Below are positions 45,510 to 55,219 of a DNA stretch of 64,000 nt, in pieces. The position numbers were made by a program, and so were the translations under genes. The notes beneath the pieces are model-generated. The model made no database searches. It was given only the letters and a program-made list of their open reading frames with translations, and was not told the DNA's origin. How positions within the stretch are numbered: position 1 is the first letter of the stretch; each line of letters starts with the position of its first letter. Source of the DNA: a bacterium (GTDB taxonomy: Bacteria; Krumholzibacteriota; Krumholzibacteriia; JACNKJ01). Location: positions 1 to 64,000 of the forward strand of contig JAAEPZ010000538.1 in NCBI GenBank assembly GCA_024231955.1. The letters are read 5' to 3'.

Positions 45510-46268
45510 ATGAAAAGACTATTGTTGCTTCCCCTGCTCATTCTACTGATTTTGGGCGGCACAGCCGGTTCGAAAGCTCTGAAATCCCTAGGACGCGACC
45601 ATCTTACCGTGGACGGTGTGAAGCTCAAACACAAACGGGAGATCGAGCTCAAGGGGAAGTTGGATGATTTCCTGGAGATCGAGAGCGCACTGGGCGATAT
45701 CGAGATTCACGGCATTCCCGGCAGCAGGGCGCGGCTCCGAATTGAAATCTATGAGTACAAACCTGGTGATATTGAGGTAGAATTAACTCAAGACGGCTCT
45801 ATTATCCTGGAGAGTGAAGGGCGTCATCCCGGAGCGATCGGCAATGTTTACGCCGAGGTACCCAATAGGCTCGATCTGGAGATCGAGACCGGTCTGGGCG
45901 ATGTCAGCATTTCCGATTTCATCGGTGACGGGTCGATCGATGTCGACACCGGCCTTGGGGCAGTGATATTGAAGGATATCACCAATTATCGTCGTCTCGA
46001 CATCGATACCGGTAAGGGTGACATCTACCTGGGACCGGTTGAGGATCTGGAGATCGTCGATCTCGATACGGGGATGGGGGCCATCAAGGTGAAAGAGGCC
46101 AAGGTGGAGGAGATCTCCGCATCCACCGGTATGGGCAGCATCCGTTTTCTGGATTGTGATTTCGACTACGTCTCCGGCGGTACCGGTATGGGTAGTGTGA
46201 AGTTCAGGCGGACGCATTATCGTGAATCTGACATAAGTTCCGGGTTCGGCAGGGTGTCCGACGATTGA
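45510..46268 (+). CDS. DUF4097-type exported beta-repeat protein
   Basis: A 252-residue exported protein with an N-terminal signal or anchor (LLLLPLLILLILGGTAG) after an AAGGAG site. The rest is a beta-helix-like repeat with a turn about every 20 residues: TGLGDVSI, TGLGAVIL, TGKGDIYL, TGMGAIKV, TGMGSIRF, TGMGSVKF. This is the DUF4097/putative-adhesin type. It heads the plus-strand cluster and is 34 bases before the 78-residue membrane protein gene. Why it precedes molybdenum-hydroxylase maturation genes is unclear. Confidence 0.82.
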   Translation: MKRLLLLPLLILLILGGTAGSKALKSLGRDHLTVDGVKLKHKREIELKGKLDDFLEIESALGDIEIHGIPGSRARLRIEIYEYKPGDIEVELTQDGSIILESEGRHPGAIGNVYAEVPNRLDLEIETGLGDVSISDFIGDGSIDVDTGLGAVILKDITNYRRLDIDTGKGDIYLGPVEDLEIVDLDTGMGAIKVKEAKVEEISASTGMGSIRFLDCDFDYVSGGTGMGSVKFRRTHYRESDISSGFGRVSDD

Positions 46269-46302
46269 TTCGTGCCCAACTCGCCGCCCGGATAGGGGTG
46301 AA

Positions 46303-46539
46303 ATGGGCAAGAAAAAAAAGAGACGTAAACTCAAGACCAGAACTATCTGGATTCTCCTCTCCTCATATATGATCGTGGGTGTGGTTGTTGCATTGTTCGT
46401 GTTGAACAACCACACTTCCGATCCGGTTCAAACGGAAGCAGGCCAGCAGGCCGCTTCCGGTGCTGGGACGGTTTTCCCGCTGATCGTGATGCTGTGGCCC
46501 ATCTTCGTCGTCATCCATCTGATCAGGATTCTCTTCTAG
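46303..46539 (+). CDS. Small two-helix membrane protein (78 aa)
   Basis: The N-terminus is strongly basic (GKKKKRRKLKTR). Helix 1 is at about 15-35 (IWILLSSYMIVGVVVALFVL) and helix 2 at about 56-76 (TVFPLIVMLWPIFVVIHLI), with a polar 20-residue loop between. GGGGTGAA precedes the ATG. Its TAG stop abuts the ATG of the YqeC-MobA fusion with no gap, so translation is likely coupled. I do not recognise a family. The positive-inside rule places both ends in the cytoplasm. Confidence 0.7.
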   Translation: MGKKKKRRKLKTRTIWILLSSYMIVGVVVALFVLNNHTSDPVQTEAGQQAASGAGTVFPLIVMLWPIFVVIHLIRILF

Positions 46540-47883
46540 ATGTCCTCCATAACCACTTTACTGGGATGCAAGCCGGACGAGTTCCGGGGGAAGGTTATCG
46601 CCGTCATGGGGAGCGGGGGGAAAACCTCCCTGCTGTCCTGTCTGGCGGAGGAGTTTGCTGCTGTATTTCCCCGAGTGCTCATCAGCACGAGCACCAAGGT
46701 ATACCCGTTTCCCGGCGTACCTTTTGCCGATTCTCTCGCAGCGTTGCCGGATCATTTCGCCAAAAACCGGATAGTGTTCATCGGCCGGAAGATTGCCGAA
46801 TCGGGCAAACTCGGCGGACCGCCGACTCTCAGGCTTGATGAGCTGCGTCCGCACGCCGACGTGATTCTGCTGGAGACCGACGGCGCGCGTCGTCATCCCC
46901 TCAAGGTTCACCTGCCCCACGATCCCGTTGTACCCGACGGCGTGGATCTGGCGTTCATGGTTGTGGGAGCTTCGGCTCTGGGCAGGCCGCTCGATAGCGA
47001 GACGCTCCACCGCGCCCAGTGGATCCCCCCGCACTGGGGGTTGAAAATGGGCGAGGAGATTACGGCCGAACTGATCGCCAGGATACTCACCGCCCCCGAC
47101 GGCTATCTGGGCAAGGCCGGCCGCGCACCCCTGCGGGTGCTCGTGAATCAGGCCGACGAGCATCCCGCCGCCGCAAACGATATTGCCGCTGCGCTCGTGG
47201 CTCGCTGGCCGGGGACAGTGTTCACCGGGGCGGCTTTTAGCGGTCGGTTCAGGCAGATGGACAGGCAGGACACGTGTCCGTCGCTGGTTCTGCTGGCGGC
47301 GGGTTCGTCACAGCGCTTCGGCAATCTTGACAAGCGGAGCACCTTGCTGCATGGCTATCCCATGTTGACCTGGAGCATGCGCGCCTACGCGAAGGCCAGG
47401 GTTTTCGAACGCTTGCTGGTGCTCGGCCCCGGCGATCAACGCTATTTCGAGACGGCCCTGCAATTCGGTTTCCGCCCTGTGATCTGCATGACAGCGGCGC
47501 AGGGGATGGGTGAATCGCTCGTTGCGGCTCTGAGTGCGATCAATGCCAGCGCCGACAGTCTCCTGATCGGTCTGGGCGACAAACCCGCTTTGAGACAGGA
47601 GACGGTGGCGCAGATTCTGTGCGACACCCAGTGTTATCCCGGTCGGGTGCTGCGACCGGTCTACAATGACCAGCCGGGTCATCCGGTCTTCCTGCCTCGC
47701 TCCGCCTTTGGCGCATTGGCTCAAATCAAGGGTGATACAGGCGGACGAGATGTGCTCGCATCTCTGGATCCGCTCAACATGGAGTTCAATGATCCGGGGA
47801 TCGTGATCGATGTGGATCATCCGGATCAGGTCGGACCGGCCGAAGCCTGTCTGGAGAGAGGGTTTGATCTGGATGTTTTCTGA
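46540..47883 (+). CDS. yqeC: YqeC (selenium-dependent hydroxylase accessory) fused to MobA-like nucleotidyltransferase
   Basis: A 447-residue fusion. Residues 1-245 match YqeC: P-loop MGSGGKTSLLSCLAEEF, STSTKVYP, LLETDGARRHPLKVH and VPDGVDLAFMVVG. Residues about 250-447 are a MobA/MocA-type NTP transferase: LLAAGSSQRFGNLDKRSTLL, LIGLGDKPAL, and GHPVFLPRSAFGAL with GDTGGRDVL. YqeC marks selenium-dependent molybdenum hydroxylases; MocA makes the cytosine dinucleotide form of the cofactor. The fusion suggests the same protein prepares and delivers cofactor (inference). It abuts the 78-aa gene upstream and overlaps yqeB by 11 bases. Confidence 0.87.
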   Translation: MSSITTLLGCKPDEFRGKVIAVMGSGGKTSLLSCLAEEFAAVFPRVLISTSTKVYPFPGVPFADSLAALPDHFAKNRIVFIGRKIAESGKLGGPPTLRLDELRPHADVILLETDGARRHPLKVHLPHDPVVPDGVDLAFMVVGASALGRPLDSETLHRAQWIPPHWGLKMGEEITAELIARILTAPDGYLGKAGRAPLRVLVNQADEHPAAANDIAAALVARWPGTVFTGAAFSGRFRQMDRQDTCPSLVLLAAGSSQRFGNLDKRSTLLHGYPMLTWSMRAYAKARVFERLLVLGPGDQRYFETALQFGFRPVICMTAAQGMGESLVAALSAINASADSLLIGLGDKPALRQETVAQILCDTQCYPGRVLRPVYNDQPGHPVFLPRSAFGALAQIKGDTGGRDVLASLDPLNMEFNDPGIVIDVDHPDQVGPAEACLERGFDLDVF

Positions 47884-48727
47884 TACCCCCATTCTGATTC
47901 GCGGCGCAGGCGAGCAGGCCAGCGCCATTGCCTGGCACCTGAACAGGGCGGGCTTCCCTCTGCTCATGACCGAACTGCCGTCACCCGAGGCGGTAAGGCG
48001 GCTGGTCGCCTTTTCCGAAGCCGTGAATACCGGCGCCATGACGGTGGAGGGGGTTACCGCCCGCCTGGTTGATGCTTCCGCAGCGGATGTCCCCAATCGG
48101 ATTGAGGAGCTCTGGCGCGCCGGTGAGATTGCTGTGATTGTCTCGGAGGATCCGGTGTTGCCCCTCAACCTCACGTCAATGCCGCCCACTGTGATTATTG
48201 ATGCCCGCATGTTGAAGCGTTCGACCGGAATTCTCGTGGGGCAGGCGCCCTTCACTCTGGCAATTGGTCCGGGTATCCGGGCGGGTGAGCAGGTGGATGT
48301 GGTGATAGAGACTCAGCGTGGTCACGAGCTCGGGCGGATCATCAGGAGTGGTGAGGCCGCAACCGATACGGGCATCCCCGGAAATGTCGCCGGCCGGTCG
48401 GTGGAGAGGGTGCATCGCGCGCCGGGGGATGGTATCTTTACCGCCAATCTGACGATTGGTGAACTGGTTGAGGCGGGTGATCTTCTTGGTCAGGTCAGGC
48501 CCTCCGACGGTCCGGCGCTGGAGGTGAGGGCCCGAATCGCGGGTCGCGTGCGCGGGTTGCTCTCCGATGGATTCACGGTTCGCAATAAGATGAAACTTGC
48601 CGATATTGATCCGCGCGGGGCGGCTGTTGATCCTGCGACCATATCGGACAAGGGGAGAACTATCGCGGCGGGTGCTCTTACGGCCCTGCTTGAGTTCATG
48701 AGTAGAGGGGGAATTCAATGTCGCTGA
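47873..48727 (+). CDS. yqeB: YqeB, selenium-dependent molybdenum hydroxylase maturation protein
   Basis: 284 residues from the ATG at 47873 inside the end of the upstream gene; GAGAGAGGG lies ten bases before it. It matches the YqeB/EF2563 family: N-terminal Rossmann-like LIRGAGEQASAIAWHLNRAGF, central VIIDARMLKR and IGPGIRAGEQVDVVIETQRGH, and a lipoyl-like end region (AGDLLGQVRPSDGPALEVRA). YqeB is one of the two marker proteins of the labile-selenium molybdenum hydroxylases, thought to help insert or activate selenium. It overlaps xdhC by ten bases. It implies selD elsewhere in this genome. Confidence 0.88.
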   Translation: MFSDTPILIRGAGEQASAIAWHLNRAGFPLLMTELPSPEAVRRLVAFSEAVNTGAMTVEGVTARLVDASAADVPNRIEELWRAGEIAVIVSEDPVLPLNLTSMPPTVIIDARMLKRSTGILVGQAPFTLAIGPGIRAGEQVDVVIETQRGHELGRIIRSGEAATDTGIPGNVAGRSVERVHRAPGDGIFTANLTIGELVEAGDLLGQVRPSDGPALEVRARIAGRVRGLLSDGFTVRNKMKLADIDPRGAAVDPATISDKGRTIAAGALTALLEFMSRGGIQCR

Positions 48728-49572
48728 TTGTCCTGCAAACCCTGTTGAGGGAGTTGGAGGAGGGGCGCTCAGCCGTCCTGATCTCCGTGACTGGATTTCG
48801 GGGATCCGTGCCGCGTAAGGATTTTCCCCGCCTGGCCGTTCTGGCCGACGGACGGCAGATCGGTACGATTGGTGGTGGACGTCTCGATGGACTTGGTCTG
48901 GAGATGGCGGCCAGGTTGCAGGACAGGGGCGGCGAACTGGCCGATGAACTGGTTCTGGATGTCGAAACGGGACAGGATGCCGGTCTGTATTGCGGCGGCA
49001 AGGTGGAGATAGCAGGTCGTTGTTTTACCCCGGTAGCAGAAGATATGGCTGTCATCAGAGAACTTCTTGCCGATCCCGATCTGACACCACCTCGCCTTCT
49101 GCTGTTCGGTGGAGGTAATGTTGCCCTGTCCGCAGCCGTTGCGGCACATGCGATCGGCTTTGGTGTTTCGGTGATTGACGACCGGGAGGATTTTGCCTCC
49201 AGGCAGCGTTTTCCCTTTGCCGAGAGCTGTCTTGCCGGATCCGTGGAATCGGCTTCGAATTTGCCTCCCCTTTCTGCACGAGATGCTGTATTCATCATGA
49301 CTCGCAGTCATGATCATGATCTTGAGGCGATGGATTGGGTCTGCGGATGCGCTGCCGGGTATATCGGTCTGCTGGGCAGCCGTCGCAAGCGGGCAAGGAT
49401 TCTGGAGATGTTGGCGGAGCGCGGTAGACCGGTAGCCGGTCTGGAGGGTCGTTTCCGCAGTCCGGTCGGTGTGGAGGTTGCCGCCGAGACACCTGAGGAG
49501 ATCGGATTGGCGGCGGCGGTGGAGCTGATTGCATTCCGACGCGGCGTTCTCGAATTTGATCGACAGGATTAA
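48718..49572 (+). CDS. xdhC: XdhC/CoxI-family molybdenum-cofactor sulfuration/insertion chaperone
   Basis: A 284-residue XdhC-family protein. The N-terminal XdhC_CoxI domain has VTGFRGSVPRKDFPRLAVL and IGTIGGGRLDG. The C-terminal Rossmann domain has LLLFGGGNVALSAA, VSVIDDRED, FIMTRSHDHD and YIGLLGSRRKR. XdhC binds the molybdenum cofactor and helps modify and insert it into xanthine dehydrogenase-type enzymes. AGGGGG lies six bases before the ATG, which overlaps the yqeB end. In this setting it probably serves the molybdopterin subunit at 42917-45235. Confidence 0.88.
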   Translation: MSLIVLQTLLRELEEGRSAVLISVTGFRGSVPRKDFPRLAVLADGRQIGTIGGGRLDGLGLEMAARLQDRGGELADELVLDVETGQDAGLYCGGKVEIAGRCFTPVAEDMAVIRELLADPDLTPPRLLLFGGGNVALSAAVAAHAIGFGVSVIDDREDFASRQRFPFAESCLAGSVESASNLPPLSARDAVFIMTRSHDHDLEAMDWVCGCAAGYIGLLGSRRKRARILEMLAERGRPVAGLEGRFRSPVGVEVAAETPEEIGLAAAVELIAFRRGVLEFDRQD

Positions 49573-49616
49573 CCAGGAGCAACGGCGGCAATGCCGTTGG
49601 ATTGAAGGAGCATTGA

Positions 49617-51017
49617 ATGTACGATCTCGTTATTCGTTCCGCCCGGATCGTGACGCCTGACGGCGTGGTCATGGGTGATCTCGCCGTGAACAAGGAAAAG
49701 ATCGCGGCCATCGGGCAGGGGTTGGGACCGGGTGAGCATGAGGTGGATGCCACCGGCAGGATCGTCTTTCCGGGGATCATTGATGCCCATGTTCACTTCA
49801 ATCTGCCGGTCAAGAACATCATGTCCGCCGATGACGTGGAGAGCGGCACCCGGAGTGCAGCCTTTGGCGGCGTGACCACCGTTATCGATTTCACCCAGCA
49901 AAACCGGGGCGAAAGCCTGAAAACCGCATTCGAGCGGCGGGTGAAGACGATAGATTCGAAATCCTATGTCGATGTTGCCCTGCACAGCAATATCACCTCG
50001 ATATCCGACGCGATCATCGCCGAGATTCCCGAACTGGTGAAACTGGGCACGCCGAGTTTCAAGGTCTTCACCGCTTACCGTGACGCCGGGATGCATCTCA
50101 ATGATCCCGAACTCCTCAGAGTGGCCGATGCGGTGGGCAGGGCGAACGGCCTCTTGATGGTACATGCCGAAAACGGCGATGCCGCCGATTTCATCACCGA
50201 GAGATGCGACAGGGCAGGTCAAACCAAACCGACGCAGCATGGTGTCAGTCGACCGGATCTGTTGGAGGCCGAAGCGATCTACCGCATCGCCACATTGGCC
50301 AACATCGCCGACTGCCCCCTGTACGTGGTTCACGTCAGTTCCGATCGCGGCATGCAGGTGATCCGCAACTTCCGTAACGAGGGGTGGACGATTCATGCCG
50401 AGACCTGTCCCCACTATCTGCTGCTCGACGAGAGCAGTTATGAAGGGGAGGAGGGAACCTACTTCATCACGACTCCACCCCTGCGTACGCGGGAGGATTG
50501 CACCCGGTTGACCGCGGCGGTGGCCGAAGGCGAGATACAGGTGGTGGCGACCGATCACTGCCCATTCACCAGAAAGCAGATGGACGAGGTGGGCGGCAAA
50601 TTCAATAAGGCGCTCAACGGACTGCCTGGCGTGGAGACGCTTTTCCCCCTGATGTTCAGCCACCTGGTGGCCCTGGCCGATGGCGGATTGACGCCGCGCA
50701 GCAACGCTTCGCTGATTCTGCTGGCCCGGGTATTGGCTGAAAACCCGGCCAAGCTCTTCGGCCTGGCTCCGGCCAAGGGCGCGCTGCGCGAGGGTGCGGA
50801 CGCCGACTTTATCGTTTTCGACCCAAACCCTATCCGCCACGTAAATGCGATGGATCTTCACGGCAATGCCGACTGGAATCCTTACGCCGGCAGCGAGGTG
50901 CGGGGAGAGTTGCGGACGGTTTATCTGCGCGGACAGCGGATCATCGAGAATGGCCAGCTTTACGGCAAGCCGGGGATCGGCCAGTTCGTGCCGGGTAAGA
51001 TGACTGCGGACAGTTAG
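49617..51017 (+). CDS. hyuA: Dihydropyrimidinase/hydantoinase-family cyclic amidohydrolase
   Basis: A 466-residue amidohydrolase of the D-hydantoinase/dihydropyrimidinase type. The binuclear zinc site is complete: HVHF near residue 57, the carbamylated Lys in TPSFKVFTAYR, MVHAEN, YVVHVSSDRG and the Asp of VATDHCPF. AAGGAG precedes the ATG. It opens cyclic ureides or diamides. YgeZ/HyuA homologues belong to the same anaerobic purine cluster as SsnA and YgeY. It is the last gene of the plus-strand cluster, 44 bases after xdhC, and is closed by a terminator. Confidence 0.88.
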   Translation: MYDLVIRSARIVTPDGVVMGDLAVNKEKIAAIGQGLGPGEHEVDATGRIVFPGIIDAHVHFNLPVKNIMSADDVESGTRSAAFGGVTTVIDFTQQNRGESLKTAFERRVKTIDSKSYVDVALHSNITSISDAIIAEIPELVKLGTPSFKVFTAYRDAGMHLNDPELLRVADAVGRANGLLMVHAENGDAADFITERCDRAGQTKPTQHGVSRPDLLEAEAIYRIATLANIADCPLYVVHVSSDRGMQVIRNFRNEGWTIHAETCPHYLLLDESSYEGEEGTYFITTPPLRTREDCTRLTAAVAEGEIQVVATDHCPFTRKQMDEVGGKFNKALNGLPGVETLFPLMFSHLVALADGGLTPRSNASLILLARVLAENPAKLFGLAPAKGALREGADADFIVFDPNPIRHVNAMDLHGNADWNPYAGSEVRGELRTVYLRGQRIIENGQLYGKPGIGQFVPGKMTADS

Positions 51018-51039
51018 GACATACTGAATATCGGCAAAC

Positions 51040-51078
51040 GGCCCCCGTCGGAATCAACCGGCGGGGGCCTTCTGTTTT
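51040..51078 (+). terminator. Terminator of the molybdenum-hydroxylase maturation cluster
   Basis: GGCCCCCGTCGG (51040-51051) pairs with CCGGCGGGGGCC (51058-51069) with one G-U pair and a six-base loop, followed by TTCTGTTTT. A strong stem between the convergent hyuA and trkH genes. Confidence 0.85.
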
Positions 51079-51091
51079 ACGATAGCAGCGT

Positions 51092-52696
<1,605 letters not shown>

Positions 52697-52720
52697 TGCG
52701 TTTGTCCTCGTGCTGGAGCG

Positions 52721-54073
52721 CTATTTAAAAAGGCTCTGAATCTTGTTGATGTGTTTGGGCTTGATGATGACCACCAATTCGTCGGCCGCCTGGATCTGTG
52801 TATCGCCGCGAGGGATGAACGCCTTCCCATCCCGAATGACGGCACCCACAATCGCCCTGCCCTTGAATTGCGTCCAGGCCTTGGCCAGAGGGGCCTTCGT
52901 GATCTTCGAACCGGCCTGGGCCATGAGCTCCACCGACTCCAGATCCAGGTCGCGCAACTGGAGCTCGACCGAACTGCGCCCGCGGTGGATTATGTCGAGA
53001 ATCTCCTGCGCAAGCGCCCGTCTGGGACTCAATACGTGATCCACGCCGATCTTCCGGAAGAGGTTGTTGCTCTTCGGTTCGTAGGAGATAGCAATCGTGC
53101 GTTCAGTGCCTTCGGACTTGGCCAGCAGAGTGCTCATGATGTTGTGGGAGGTGTCCCGACCTGCGCCGACGAACAGGTCTGCTGCCGATGCGTTGACCTC
53201 GTTCAGGATGTCGCGCTCGGTCGGATCGCCCAGAATCACTTCGACATTGTTCAAGCGTTCCGCAGCCTGCTGGGCGTGCTTGTCGTCCCAGTCGATCAGG
53301 GTGACGCTCTCGATCCAGGTGGCCATCTCCTCACAGAGTTGAATGGCCGTCAGACCGTTACCGGCCACGATGGCCTTGCTGATCCGCTGGTTGTCCAGGC
53401 CCAGCAGCTCGAGATACTGGTGCAGGTAGTTGCTTGGGAACAGGGTCGTGACGTCATCGCCGACCTCCAGTATGTCCCGCCCGATGGGAATCCGCACCGG
53501 GCCATCGACATGCTTGAGCGCGACAGCCAGGAACTGATCATTGCCGGCCATCTGGAGGATATCGTTCAGGCTCTTGCCGAGAAGGGGCATCCCCTCGGTC
53601 ATGATGTGTCGGGCGATCAGGATCTTGCCGCCGTGATAACTGAAGACCTCCATCGCCTTCGGAATACGGGCAATCTGATTGATGACGCGCACCATGATGT
53701 GCTCGGGATCGATCACCTTGGTCACACCGAGCTTCTCAAGACTGATCGGTGCGTTATTGCTTGTGAATTCGCTGCTGCGGATGCGTGCGATTCGAGTCTC
53801 CACACCGAACTGGGCCGCGATGCCGCAAACCATGATGTTGACCTCATCCATTGAGGTCACGGCAAGAACCATGGTCGCATCGGCTATGCCCGCCTGCACT
53901 AGTGCCCGGGGGCTGGTGCCCGCCCCCTCGACGATCAGGCAGTCCATCTTGTCACTCAACTCCAGGCAGCGATCATGATCCTTCTCGATCAGCGAGACAT
54001 CATAACCACTGTTCATGAGATGTGCGGCGAGTTCTGTTCCGACAGTTCCTCCGCCTACAATGACGATCAACAC
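52721..54073 (-). CDS. trkA: Trk potassium system NAD-binding subunit TrkA
   Basis: A 450-residue cytoplasmic gating protein with two tandem RCK (N+C) units. The first Rossmann fold begins VIVGGGTVGTELAAHL with the acidic end LIEKD. The second begins AIVAGNGLTAIQLCEEMA. Each is followed by a TrkA-C domain (residues about 135-220 and 365-448). It controls TrkH according to nucleotide binding. It is the first gene of the trkA-trkH pair and divergent from the sigma factor gene, with 204 bases between. Confidence 0.94.
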   Translation of the reverse strand: MLIVIVGGGTVGTELAAHLMNSGYDVSLIEKDHDRCLELSDKMDCLIVEGAGTSPRALVQAGIADATMVLAVTSMDEVNIMVCGIAAQFGVETRIARIRSSEFTSNNAPISLEKLGVTKVIDPEHIMVRVINQIARIPKAMEVFSYHGGKILIARHIMTEGMPLLGKSLNDILQMAGNDQFLAVALKHVDGPVRIPIGRDILEVGDDVTTLFPSNYLHQYLELLGLDNQRISKAIVAGNGLTAIQLCEEMATWIESVTLIDWDDKHAQQAAERLNNVEVILGDPTERDILNEVNASAADLFVGAGRDTSHNIMSTLLAKSEGTERTIAISYEPKSNNLFRKIGVDHVLSPRRALAQEILDIIHRGRSSVELQLRDLDLESVELMAQAGSKITKAPLAKAWTQFKGRAIVGAVIRDGKAFIPRGDTQIQAADELVVIIKPKHINKIQSLFK

Positions 54074-54125
54074 TGCATCTACCCCTTAACCTTGAATGCC
54101 GTTTTATGCCGGATGCCTGTACAGA

Positions 54126-54162
54126 TAGTTAACGACCCCTGCAGGCGTGGCATTGTAGTTAA
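54126..54162. repeat. Direct repeat TAGTTAA, 30-bp period
   Basis: TAGTTAA occurs at 54126-54132 and again at 54156-54162, exactly 30 bases (about three helical turns) apart, in the gap between divergent trkA and the sigma factor gene. This spacing would place two bound proteins on the same DNA face. No regulator is identified. Confidence 0.35.
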
Positions 54163-54277
54163 TTATCCCGTTGTCGCGCAAGCAATGGGGGGACCAGTGG
54201 CAAAAAGAGGGACATCTCCGGCTTGTATTCCTCGTATTAATCTGGAATATTGAAGACACACCGGATCAAGGGAATCT

Positions 54278-55111
54278 ATGTCGCACCCTATCGATAAGAA
54301 GTATCAAAAAGATCTGATTTTGGCTCGGAGAATAGTATCCGGTTCCGTCGAGGACTGGCATCGGTTCATCGATGAGTATTCCGGCCGGATATTATATGTC
54401 ATTCAGTCTTATCTGTCTGATTCTGAAGATGTTAGAGACATCTATATCGACCTGCTCGAACGGTTGTATAAGGGACATCTGGGCATGTATGAGGGCCGTT
54501 CGTCTCTTGCCACATGGTTGGTTTGCATTACGCGGAATTCTGTAATGGATTTTCTGAGGAGTCGACACGGCAGACGTGTTGAACCTCCGGAGATCAAAGA
54601 GATGTCAGGTTATGAGCAGGAGGTCTTCAAGCTGTTCCATATCGAGGGCAAGTCATACGATTCGATCAGGCATCACTTGAGGGCTAAAGGGATGTACAGT
54701 GAGAATGAATTCCTTGCCGAAACATTATGTCGTATAGAGGAGAAAATCAGTAATCGCGTAATGAGGCGGATTATTTTCGACCTGCATGCGGGTTCTGTCG
54801 GATTGGCCTCCGGGCGACTGCTTGAGTTCATCGAGCAATCGCGCCGAGAAAGTGAGCGGCGAGTCCGTAATATGAGGCCTGATCGTCAGTTACAGGCAAA
54901 AGAGACTGCCAGGAATCTTGAGCGCATATGGCAGGCGATTGACCGTTTCCCCGAAATGGAGCGGCAAGTTCTGGTAATGCGCTTCAAGGATGGAGTAACA
55001 GCCAGGGAGATCGCCCAATCTGTAGGGTTGAAAAATACAAGGGAAGCCTTCAGTATTATCGACAGGGTGTTGAAGCGGGTCCGCTCATCAATGGACAATG
55101 CAGCTTCATGA
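54278..55111 (+). CDS. Sigma-70-family (ECF-like) RNA polymerase sigma factor with long linker
   Basis: A 277-residue sigma factor, longer than the usual 180-200. Region 2 is at about 25-95 (WHRFIDEYSGRILYVIQSYL, DVRDIYIDLLERLY, SSLATWLVCITRNSVMDFL). Region 4 is at about 215-270 (FPEMERQVLVMRFKDGVTAREIAQ, then a recognition helix). Between them lies about 110 residues of linker with a helical segment (EGKSYDSIRHHLRAKG) that itself looks HTH-like. The next gene encodes a zinc-finger anti-sigma-like membrane protein, its likely partner. Confidence 0.87.
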   Translation: MSHPIDKKYQKDLILARRIVSGSVEDWHRFIDEYSGRILYVIQSYLSDSEDVRDIYIDLLERLYKGHLGMYEGRSSLATWLVCITRNSVMDFLRSRHGRRVEPPEIKEMSGYEQEVFKLFHIEGKSYDSIRHHLRAKGMYSENEFLAETLCRIEEKISNRVMRRIIFDLHAGSVGLASGRLLEFIEQSRRESERRVRNMRPDRQLQAKETARNLERIWQAIDRFPEMERQVLVMRFKDGVTAREIAQSVGLKNTREAFSIIDRVLKRVRSSMDNAAS

Positions 55112-55219
55112 TCCGGTTCCGCCTTGGAATATTCTGCATTGATCCGTCTACATTCATGATGTCGGGAAGTGTGGGGCACATGAAAACACAAAGACAGTTT
55201 GTCAACGAAAACAGAGACG

